This document shows positions 54,945 through 64,000 of a stretch of DNA of 64,000 nt, one piece after another. Every line of letters begins with the position of its first letter. Position 1 is the first letter of the stretch. Under the pieces are notes generated by a model. The model saw only the letters and a program-made list of their open reading frames with translations. It searched no databases and was not told where the DNA came from. Made by a program: the position numbers and the translations under genes. Source of the DNA: Batillaria attramentaria (lineage: Eukaryota > Mollusca > Gastropoda > Batillariidae); the NCBI GenBank assembly GCA_018292915.2, contig JACVVK020000315.1, forward strand, positions 667,501-731,500, in the 5' to 3' direction.

Positions 54945-56163
54945 TCACTCCCTTGGGCAAAGCCGCACCTTGAATGGCTGAGGAGCATGGGTTAATCCCA
55001 GAGTTCCCTCCAAAGATGGCAGCTGACCGTCTTCCGGAGGCAGGAAGCGGAAGTGCTGTATCATGGTGGACAAGTAGAGAAACAGCTCCATCCGGGCAAG
55101 TGACTCACCCAGACACACGCGCCGACCTGTTGACAAACACAGTTGCTGAGATTCCATAGGCCAAGGTTCAATCCTTGTCAGCCATCCAGTTACTCCCCCT
55201 CCTTTTCCCCGCCCTCCCCATCCCACGTGACCACGCGGGGTCTAATCTGCTGGTTATAGGCAAAATATCTCCATTCGTTAACGCAGAACAATCTGTTGAA
55301 GACGAACGTGGCATATACATGTAGAACAGCCGACATGTTAACAAGCTTTTCACAGAACTGTCCAGTGCCAGGACAAAGTAGAATGTTGTTGTTACCATGA
55401 CAACAAATAGAGACATATCATTTGTTTTCCGAACAATTTGCTATTGACGGCGGGTTGCTGGGGTGGGATGGGGATTCTCGCGTTTTGCTCGGATGCTAAC
55501 AGTGCTCGTCATTCTATGCAGTCAGAATGAACGTGTCATGTGTACTATAGTACTATATACCCCACCAGACGAATAAGCACGCCAACTGACCGAGTGAAAA
55601 AGGAACGAAGTTTTCCGACCGGATCAGCTTCCCGTCGGAGTCGAGAAACCTCTCGGGTCGAAAGGTCAAAGGGTCGTCCCACACATCCGGTGCCAGGACA
55701 GCAGATTCCAGATTCACCATGACGACAGTGTCCTTGGGAATGGTGTGACCTCTGAAGGTCGTGTCCTCCGACGTCCCGTGAAGGATCATGGGAGCGATGT
55801 TGCCCAGTCGCAGGACCTCCATGATGGTGGCTTCCACGTACGTCAGTTCCGGTTTGTCTTGCATGCTGGGAGCACGTGACGTGCCCACTACACGCGCTAT
55901 TTGCTGGTAGCACGTGTCCTGCACGTGTGGATAATGCTGGAGAAAGACAAGGGCCCAGCGGATGGCGGTAGCTGTAGTCTCCGTGCCGGCAGAAAACAGA
56001 TCACTCACAGTCATAGACAGGTTGAGTTCTAAGGAAATACAAAACACAAACAAGACAAACCCTTGCAGTTATTAGCATGATCTCAAACGTGAACAAATAT
56101 TTACGGAAGATGAGGTAACTCGTGCAGACTTAGGAGGAAAACGAGACGGTCCTCTGGGCACAG

Positions 56164-56194
<31 letters not shown>

Positions 56195-57935
56195 ACAAAA
56201 AAAAACACACACACACACAAAACATAAAAAACCAACACCCCCACCAAAAACAAAAACAAAAAACCCAAAAACTAAACAAACAAACAACAACTCTATCCGG
56301 CAAAAGAAACGCACAAAAAAATTGAGAAGTTGAGAGCGCCAGAATTATCGACCAGATGAGTCCAGATCAGCGAAAATACCACCAACACATATCAAATACA
56401 TCTTTATTACTGATTCCAAACGGGAAATTCAGGTTGAGCAGTAACGGTCGTCATACCAGCCCAAGTACACACGCCGTATGTGGTGGAAAAGGACGTTAAA
56501 CCCCCAACCACCCACCCCACCCCACCCCACCAGCCCAAGTACACGCGTATAGTCATCACGAAGTTGATCAATCCAGTACCGTCAATACTGCTCGGCTTCC
56601 CGCTCTCCTGACGTTTGTGTATCTCCTCGATGTAGGCGTGGATGAAGTCGCTGTTGTCGCCGTCGGTGTGGTCGTGGTTGTGGTTCTGTATTTGCGGCAC
56701 AAGGAACGTGTTCTCGATTTCGTCAAAACTGGCCTTGACCTTCTTCACCTTGAACAAGTCCCCGGGGAGATGTCTTACCCAAGGGAGGAAACTGGCGATT
56801 GAAGCAACTGTCGAAAACAGATCTGTCAGTTTGTTCTCATCTAAATAGACGTAGGTCTACACGTACAGTGTCACGGTCTAGCTTTGTGTCTGTTCGCCAA
56901 CCTACTTTACAGTTCTCACATCGCGATCAAAATCGGTGGCTGTTCTTTGGGGGCACCGTGCCAATAACAATCTGGCGGAAATAAAATCTCGGAAAATCGT
57001 CAAATGTGTGTCTTTATCCACTTTTTCCATTTACTTTCAAAACGCTTAAAGTTCCGTTTCCATGTAACCGGCAAAGACATCCGTCAATCCGTCAAACCGT
57101 CACTTGCTGGAAAAACGGATTGCCGTATGACGGGCTGTCTGTTTCCATGTTCACCGTTTATACCGCCAGCCTCTCTGTTCGTCAACTGGGAGGTGCAATA
57201 GATTTCCCGCCATATTTTCCTTTTTTTGTGTGCAAGCATGGCGCCAGTGCAATCAAGGGTGGTTCAACAGGGTATTTTGGTGGTGTTTTGTTTTTGGTTG
57301 CTGTAGTTGTCGTCGGCTGCATCATACAACATGGGGTGTTGCCTCACAATATTAATAAGTTTCTCTCATGTTGAAAAATGAAAATGGCGGGAGAATATAG
57401 CACAGAGTTTTCTCCGAGAATTATCTCCCATCACCCGGCACGGCAATCCGTTTTTGCTTTGAAACGGAAGAGCAACCGTTCGCCATTGCCGGACATGTTA
57501 AACGGGCAGATAAACGGATTAACGGATTGACGGAACGGAACATGGGTACAGTCGTTCTTTTTCTTTACTTGTTCGTTAGTTTGCCGGTTTGCCGGATGCG
57601 GTTTGCCGGTCAGCAAAAACGGATGCTTACTGTAATGCTACGGGTTACCGGTCCACGGGAAGTAACTGCGATGCGAAGACGCCGAAATCAACTATGCAGT
57701 TACTTCCCGTGGACCAGTCGAGCGATTTCTTGGTAGCACCGAGTACAACCGCTGGGTGCAGAATAAGAAAAGAATAAACTTTGCATCATCTCAATGAGAA
57801 CATCGAACTTTGATCTGAGGATGACGGGTGCCATATGTAGAGCAATCATAGTACTTCAAAATACAACTTCGCGGAACAAACATACGTAAATACGTCACTG
57901 AGTTCCATTACACCCACCAAGTGACATTCAAACCT

Positions 57936-57987
<52 letters not shown>

Positions 57988-58380
57988 CCACTTTGTGGGC
58001 AGGATCTTAATTAGACAAGTAGCGATAAACACAGAATATACGGGATAGCATCAGTAGCCATGGGTCCTACCGCCCACTGTTGCGAACATTTCGTCCCATG
58101 TGTCCATGTAGTGTTGAAATGTTGTGTCTTCATACTCAAACCGCCGGCCGAACATGATAGAGCAGATATTGTTGGAGACACTGACTTGGGTTATCTGCTT
58201 GATGTCCACGGGTTGCCCCTGGTATGAGTTGAGGGCCTTGATGTAGTGAGTGACCTCCTCCTGGATCTTGCTGGCCAGTGTGTTCTTGCCCATGCCCAGC
58301 TGGCGGAGAATCTCCAGGGACACGGTGCGTTGTTCCTTCCACACGGTACCCGACGTTGCTCCTACACCTAGTGGACATAG

Positions 58381-58450
<70 letters not shown>

Positions 58451-58952
58451 TTCCCGAGCCATATGTCTCTCATTACAACGTACTGACTGACACTGACAGG
58501 AACGTTCGCATTTGAAAAAATTATTCTGAGGAAGGAAAGTAAACATGGACACTGATAACTATTTTATTTCAATTACCATTCGCACAAAGACAAAGATAAG
58601 AACCTGAGTTTCTGCTGAATTCATCGAAGATCAGCCCGCTTGGTCTGTCAGAGAACACGTCAGCGTTCTTCACCAGCGCCTCCTTGATGACGTCATAACC
58701 GTTCAAGACGACCACCAGCCGCCCGCCCATGTAGAGGCTGAACACGTCACCGTACTGACGCCGCCACTCTCGGTACTTGGGCCGGGGGTCTTTCCCTAGC
58801 AGGTGGAGGTGACCCACAACGGGTAAGGCGAACCCTGGTCCCGGGGGGAGGCCCGTGGGTCGTCGTGTGGACCTCCACCACAACAACGACAACGCCAGCA
58901 CCACGCCCAGCAACAGGCAGGAAGGGTCAAGCAGCAGTGCTAACAGCGCCAT
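54945..58952 (-). CDS. Cytochrome P450, CYP2-clade (complete, 5 exons, 497 aa)
   Basis: Minus-strand exons in transcript order: 58604-58952, 58071-58367, 56580-56807, 55591-56028, 54945-55126; all phases join, total 1494 nt. The N-terminus has a hydrophobic anchor (LLLGVVLALSLLWW) followed by basic residues and the Pro-rich hinge PTGLPPGPG, typical of ER-membrane P450s. Motifs: helix C VWKEQR, helix I AGTETT (305-310), ExxR at Glu362-Arg365, PERF (416-419), heme signature FSLGRRVCLG (435-444) with Cys442 as iron ligand. It would hydroxylate lipophilic endogenous or foreign substrates with electrons from P450 reductase; the substrate is unknown. The start is the first ATG with this anchor; an upstream TTG is not used. 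A 24-bp minisatellite lies upstream. A dead partial copy is at 48355-49862. Confidence 0.95.
56159..56300. repeat. C-run/A-run low-complexity tract
   Basis: A C-run of about 14 followed by A-rich DNA with CAAA and CACA units, in the P450 intron before the fourth exon. Confidence 0.9.
57650..57715. repeat. Perfect 20-bp inverted repeat (hairpin) with 26-nt loop
   Basis: GGTCCACGGGAAGTAACTGC at 57650-57669 and its exact reverse complement at 57696-57715. It lies in P450 intron 2. The neighbouring 57040-57640 contains related CGGATT/CCGTCAATCCGT-rich segments on both strands, possibly the remains of one element. Confidence 0.95.
57938..57985. repeat. (AC)n microsatellite
   Basis: A pure AC run in P450 intron 2. 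Confidence 0.95.
58382..58449. repeat. (AC)n microsatellite at a splice acceptor
   Basis: A pure AC run (GT on the P450 strand) that ends 14 nt from the acceptor of the second P450 exon. Confidence 0.95.
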
Positions 58953-59064
58953 CTGTCTGTCTTTGATCCCAATCTGGCAAAACAAGAAAAGCCAGTCATT
59001 TCATTCACTGTCTTCCTGGAACAGTCTTGGGCATGTGAATCAGGAAGCCCGTCGTGGACCAGTG

Positions 59065-59715
59065 TGAGGGGTGTATGCTGGAACAGTAGATAGTGAAACA
59101 GTCTGTGGGGTGTATGCTGGAACAGTCTGAGGGGTGTATACTGGAACAGTCTGAGGGGTGTATGCTGGAACAGTCTGAGGGGTGTATGCTGGAACAGTCT
59201 GAGGGGTGTATGCTGGAACAGTCTGAGGGGTGTATGCTGGAACAGTCTGAGGGGTGTATGCTGGAACAATCTGAGGGGTGTCTATTGGAACAGTCTGAGG
59301 GGTGTATGCTGGAACAGTCTGAAAGGTGTATGCTGGAACAATCTGAGGGGTGTCTATTGGAACAGTCTGAGGGGTGTATGCTGGAACAGTCTGTGAGGTG
59401 TATACTGGAACAGTCTGAGGGGCGTGTGCTGGAACAGTCGGGGGGGGGGGGTGTATGCTGGAAGAGTCTGAAGGGTGTATGCTGGAACAGTCTGAGGGGT
59501 GTGTGCTGGAACAGTCGGGGGGGGGGGGGTATGCTGGAACAGTCTGTGGGGTGTATGCTGGAACAGTCTGAGGGGTGTGTGCTGGAATAGTCTGAAGGGT
59601 GTATGCTGGAAAAGTCTGAGGGGTGTATGCTGGAACAGTCTGAGGGGTGTATGCTGGAACAGTCGGGGGAGCCTGAGGGGGGGGGGGGGGCGGTATGCTG
59701 GAACAGTCTGAGACA
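59065..59715. repeat. 24-bp minisatellite, about 26 copies
   Basis: Unit CTGAGGGGTGTATGCTGGAA plus CAGT with substitutions and three G-run expansions (about 59439, 59516 and 59680). It begins about 110 bp upstream of the P450 start codon, so in its 5' UTR or promoter. A 24-bp unit keeps frames open and yields spurious proteins. Confidence 0.97.
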
Positions 59716-61043
59716 GCACCTCACAGACTGAGAAGAATGGTAAACTCAAAGCGCCTGTCAGTGATGTTTTCTCAGTGGTCTCCCTGTGTGGTACTACATG
59801 CTAAAAATTCCAATTTTCCGAAATTTGATTGTTTTCGGGGTCCAAGGAGAGCAGCCAGGGCGGATGATGTGATTATTCTCGTAAGTTAGGGGGGGGGGGG
59901 TGCGGCCCTGTTTATGGATACGAGATTTTGTCCACCACAACTGTTTCCGGGGTTCCCCTGAGAACAGCCACAGATTTTGATCGTGATGTGAGAACTCTAA
60001 AATTGTGTTTTCTGGTCTCCCTGTTTGGTGATACGTGGTGGAAAAAGACGTAAAACTCAGATTTCCGATTTGTCCGAGCCAGTCTGTCATTCATAATCTT
60101 CCATCACCTCAGCCGTAGCCAATGATGTATGACTGTTTTTCAGAAATTGGCCGAAAATCAGAGCAGTAAAACTTTGAAAATGACATTGATCAAAACCCTT
60201 TGGGAACATTTTTATACTAAAGCATAAACGTAACACATTATATGTTTTGAATATCTGACCTTACCGACAACTGAGAGATGAGGAATAAAAAAAAATAAAA
60301 AAATATATGCGTGAAAATGTCCGTCGTGTCACGAACATGACAATTTTTTTTTATAACATGACTTTATACCAGTCAGTGTGCCTGTTTGCAATGAATTTGA
60401 TGAAAAGATGCCAGACTTTTGTATTCCAATCCAAAACTGTGATTTGTATACAGAAAGGGTGTAACTTTGGGAAAAAAAAGAGAGTGGATAGAAAAAAGTA
60501 AAAGTTCTGTTACATGTCAAAACACATAAAAACGCAAGAAGTTTATGATTTCTTGTCAAAATATTTTTTACTGGTAAGTTTTGATGGTAACATTCACAGA
60601 ACAAAATCTGGTTTGTAACAAACAGTATTTACTGTTACTTTTTACCGTTTTAGGTAAACGTGACACGACGGACATGTGCGTGACACGACGGACATGAGCG
60701 TGACACCACGGACACACTACCTTCATCAATACCCAAAGTTGCTGAAACTGATTGTTACTTAACTTTTCAACAAGGGAAACGGGAAACACACACGAAAACA
60801 ACAAAATCAAGAAGAAAACACTAACTTTTACCGAACTTTCACCAACTTTAAAAATACAAAAGGGAAGGAAGGGGAGAAGAAAACGTCATTTTTACATAAA
60901 GCCTGATTCACTGGATTCCCATGCTTCGAGACTCTGAAACTGCAAGCCATATCTTTGGCATGTTCTGGACAAAAGTCTACGAAAAATCCATGAAAGGGCA
61001 TTCTGAAATCACAAGTCACACCATCTTATTATTGACACTCATA
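59716..61043. other. No gene recognised; dispersed repeat pieces and a 14-mer cluster
   Basis: 59930-60060 resembles 56870-56970 in reverse (GAGAACAGCCAC, GATTTTGATCG, GATGTGAGAAC) and holds the recurrent GTGGTGGAAAA(A/G)GACGT motif also found near 8680 and 56478. The 14-mer GTGACACGACGGAC appears at 60319 (inverted), 60660, 60680 and, changed, 60700. Confidence 0.5.
60319..60713. repeat. GTGACACGACGGAC motif cluster, left group
   Basis: Inverted copy at 60319-60332; direct copies at 60660, 60680 and 60700 (the last with two changes), the last three spaced exactly 20 bp. Confidence 0.85.
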
Positions 61044-62359
61044 CGAGGGCAACTCATTATGTTTTGCAACCTGGCTTTTTAAGAACACTTACAATCAGTC
61101 TGTCTACTCAAGGTTTTGGAAGAACCTCCCATCAGCCTGTACACAATTTGCCATCCCATCAAACCAGGTGTTCATGACACCCGACCACGCTGACTGGGGT
61201 AGGTCCAAAATGACACCCTCGAACAATGCTCGGGCATCTTCTGCACTCCGAAACTGCTTTCCCTTCAACTGCCTCTTGACGGAAGGAAGCAAAAAAGAGT
61301 CACAGGGGGATAAGCCAGGGGAATGTGGTGGGTGGGTAACCAACTGAACATTATTTTCAGCTAGACAGTCCAGAGTTGCAGCTACTATGTGCGCGCTGGC
61401 ACTTCCATGATGAAGCAGTAGAACACGGACACCCGCTCGGGGACGCTGTTTGCACCATGCCTGGAAGACTTTATTTAGGCAAACAGTGGTTAACATACCA
61501 GTCAGCCGTAACCGTCTTACTGTCCTCAAGCAGTATGGTGGCAAAGTGGCCAGATTTTGCAAAGAAACAGGCTATCATTTGTTTGGAAGCACTTCTGTGA
61601 CTTTTGAAGTTCACATGTGGGTTCTCACCTGGGAAGACCCACACCGCCGACTGTTGCTTCGTTTCGGGGTCGTATTGGTATACCCAGGTTTCGTCTCCTG
61701 TTACGATGTCCTAGACCCGAGGGGACCTTCCTCCGTCACATTTTCTTAGTATGTGGGTGCACCAGTTCACCCTACCCCGATTCTGCTCTTCAATCAGGTT
61801 GTAGAGCACCTAACGGGTAGAACGTTTCCCTATGCCAAGGCAGTCGTGAAGGATGCAAATGAGATTTCCCGATGAAATATTCATGATATCCTGTGTTACA
61901 GCGTATATCATTTTTGGGTCCTTCTTAATCAGGGATTCAACCCTATAGACTTTTTCTGGGGTAACGGTCGTTGCCATTCGACCACAACGGTCATCGTCTT
62001 CAACTGTTGTCTGGCCAGACATGAACCGTCGGAACCACCTAAAACCAGTGGTTTTGGACGGAGATTGATCTCCAATACAGTGTTTTAAACTTTGAAAAAA
62101 AAAGCCATGAAAAGATTTTCCCCAGCAGTAGTCACAATACATCATGGCTCGAAAATCCCTTCCAGAAAGGTCAACACTGCTGGCAAAAGACCCGTCACCC
62201 TTACTGCACATTTTGTCGCATGGAATATAAACGGTTGTACGAAATCAAGTAATTTTTGTTTTCATTAGTATTATGAAACTGGTCTACGATGTGATGTAAA
62301 CAGAAAAGTAGTGACGTCATTAGTTCGTCCAGGTTGCAAAATATAATGAGAGGCCCTCG
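61044..62359 (-). mobile_element. Mariner-type transposon, 1.3 kb, decayed
   Basis: Imperfect 31-bp TIRs begin CGAGGGC and share CTCATTAT and TTTTGCAACCTGG. TA precedes the left end; the right has AA, a mutated duplication. The minus strand encodes pieces of a DD34D-type transposase: an N-terminal helix-turn-helix part (62211 to about 61810), a middle part with GDETWVYQYDP near 61680, and a C-terminal part (61562-61104) with LLHHGSASAH and SPCDSFLLP. The three parts are in different frames, so it is not functional. It lies between the two 14-mer clusters. Confidence 0.9.
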
Positions 62360-62581
62360 AACCACAACCTTTCACATTGAAACTGCAAGTCACTTCCTTA
62401 CTTTGTCCACGATAGAAGCCCACACAAAAGGGTCAACAATATACTGATCATGGGAATCGTCCTTCAAAACTGGTTCTGAAATCACTGCTAGTATATTTTC
62501 ATACTCATACCATAGCAAGTCTTTCATCTGTGGCCAAAAGAAACAGTTCCCTCGTCAAACCTGATGCATGCTGCACTGGAT

Positions 62582-63135
62582 TTAAAGCTCCCTCTCCTCT
62601 ACATCTAATACCATCCCAGGGTAGGCCTTTTGGTCATATCTAACAACGACCCAGTGTCCAATGCAGTCTTCAGGCAAGGGGATTTCTTCAGAAGAAGGTG
62701 TTTTGCCGCTAGTGGTGTTCGCACTGTATCCGTCACCTGCGGACTGGCCTGCTTGTGGTGTTTCATCAGATTCCGTTCTTGGCGCATTCTCTACCAAGGG
62801 CACAAAATGATTTGGAACCCAGTGTTTTGTGGTCATGTCCATCCTAGTGCTGCACCACATGATCATCAGTTGATCCCCACATGGCGGGGCTGTGTTGGAG
62901 CAGGGTCTGGGCAGGACCAGTCTGTGCAAGTCTGCACGTACGCAGGGATTACCAAGGTTGGGGTAGACAGAAAAGATCGGTCTCCTCACCACCGTAGACA
63001 ACGCACAGACCTGCCAAATCCCCATGTACTCTTTTTTCTTGCTGACTTTTAGGGCCTCTTTTTCATAGACAACCCTAACCTTTTCTTCTTTTCTTCGTTT
63101 AATCGAGTCCCGGGAATATACTACTTTCTAGCCCG
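62582..63135 (-). CDS. OTU/vertnin-like protein, C-terminal exon (partial, transposon-associated?)
   Basis: An open frame runs on the minus strand from an acceptor-like CTAG near 63135 to a stop at 62582. It begins Lys/Arg-rich, then KKKEYMGIWQVCALSTVV, RRPIFSVYPNL, IMWCSTR, HWVPNHFVPLV and, after a Ser/Thr-rich linker, IGHWVVVRYDQKAYPGMVLD. The first blocks recall the vertnin/OTU-like family, in which the NHFVPL histidine is the catalytic His of the OTU cysteine-peptidase fold; the N-terminal Cys block is not in view. The YPG block recalls the tails of multi-copy uncharacterised proteins in invertebrate genomes. The start at Met63025 used alone would cut the family homology, so the exon is taken to begin upstream. 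Identity and activity are tentative. Confidence 0.5.
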
Positions 63136-63478
63136 TTCGGCAGCCGAAAGAGCCATGAGGCTGTGGAAAACAGATTTTTGCCAAAATGTTAATTTACAAT
63201 CACGGCGACAAAGACATAAACTTCATGTGTACCCATCTCTACCACCCCGCTCTAACCTACCCCCCCTCCTAACTTTTTTTTTATTATTTTCTTTTTTATT
63301 TCATACCCCTCCATCTTTCACCTCTCTTAGCCCTCATCTGTGCATCACTGAGACTATTTTATATACTGATCAACTGAGCAGTACAGTTATATTTAGCTTT
63401 TAGTTCTATTCATTCCAGCTGTACATTGCTTAATAAATAGAAGTTTCTCAGCACTTCGGGTATTGTTGAAAAGAAAAT

Positions 63479-63900
63479 GTCCGTAGTGTCACACTTTTGT
63501 CCATCGTGTCACGACTGAAACTGTGACACGACGGACTGTGACACGACGGACGGAATTCGTTGTTAAAAAAATGAGTACTCCCCCCATGTGCCATTTCATA
63601 AAAGTTTTAGATATACCATGATAATAATCCAAGAAACGGACCGTATGAATTGATTATTTAAAACTTTCAAGTTCTAATTGTGAAAAAATACTATGTGACA
63701 CCATGGACCACATAAAATAGGACACCTTACCTTGACAACTTTGGATGAAACAAAAAGAGAGATTAAAAAGGAACATCCGCTCCAAACTCGAAAAGAAATC
63801 ATCGACATAAGGAAAGGAACTTTTCGCTGAAATCAGCTTAACAAAAGGGGGGATCGTTCATTATTTGCTGTGCGTTTTCTGTAAATGTGACACGACGGAC
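63479..63900. repeat. GTGACACGACGGAC motif cluster, right group
   Basis: Inverted copies at 63479 and 63499 (one change each); direct copies at 63523, 63538, 63695 (changed) and 63887. Confidence 0.85.
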
Positions 63901-64000
63901 AAAAAAGTGAGGGACACCCTTTTTTTAATCTTTAATCTCATATCACGATGAAAATATGAAAGAAAGTCGAACAAACGCCTATCAGACCCATTAACAGTCA

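Noticed and set aside
55553..55590. P450 ending QLACLFVWWGI after FSLG
   Set aside because: This is intron read-through; splicing at GTCAGT restores the heme signature FSLGRRVCLG.
59005..59749. Ser/Cys-rich 239-residue frame and others
   Set aside because: They are translations of the 24-bp minisatellite upstream of the P450.
61104..62211. An intact mariner transposase gene
   Set aside because: The N-terminal, middle and C-terminal parts are in different frames, so the element is dead.

Overview
The window is eukaryotic nuclear DNA: genes are split by GT-AG introns, CpG-containing A/T-biased introns dominate, and microsatellites, minisatellites, SINEs and small DNA transposons fill the non-coding part. 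The gene set (AFG1L, SNX3, MEAF6, a globin X-like globin, CYP2-like P450s, a Ras-like GTPase) is animal. The repeat style suggests a lophotrochozoan, most likely a marine mollusc (perhaps a gastropod); this is inference from style, not from a species-specific marker.

Layout: (1) 1-10.5 kb, + strand: the 3' part of a RERG/RASL-type small GTPase (exons 3829-3902 and 10014-10454); the P-loop exon is not visible and is probably upstream. (2) 14.9-23.9 kb, - strand: a complete 13-exon AFG1L (mitochondrial AAA ATPase, 480 aa). (3) 24.2-27.5 kb, + strand: a complete 4-exon SNX3/SNX12 (160 aa), head-to-head with AFG1L, only 316 bp between the start codons. (4) 32.0-39.6 kb, + strand: MEAF6/Eaf6 (NuA4-type acetyltransferase subunit), six solid coding exons plus an uncertain last one. 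(5) 42.5-45.4 kb, - strand: a complete 5-exon globin X-like gene (239 aa) with an N-terminal MGC acylation signal and a 16-nt microexon. (6) 48.35-49.86 kb, - strand: a truncated CYP2 pseudogene with a frameshift and a stop. (7) 54.9-59.0 kb, - strand: its intact paralogue, a 5-exon CYP2-clade P450 (497 aa). (8) 60.3-63.9 kb: a transposon-like zone with a decayed mariner, the last exon of an OTU/vertnin-like protein and about ten scattered copies of a 14-mer.

The genes do not form a pathway. The clearest functional link is the divergent AFG1L/SNX3 pair, which I recall is also neighbouring and divergent in human (6q21), suggesting an old shared promoter. The rest of the sequence is mobile and tandem-repeat DNA: three copies of one tRNA-derived SINE, a second SINE with a poly(A) tail and target-site duplication lying on an AFG1L splice donor, several short terminal-inverted-repeat elements (TTAA type, CAGG type, TA type), a foldback family, a CRE-bearing dispersed repeat, a Tx1/L1-like LINE fragment and at least ten minisatellites, several within introns or 3' regions of the genes.
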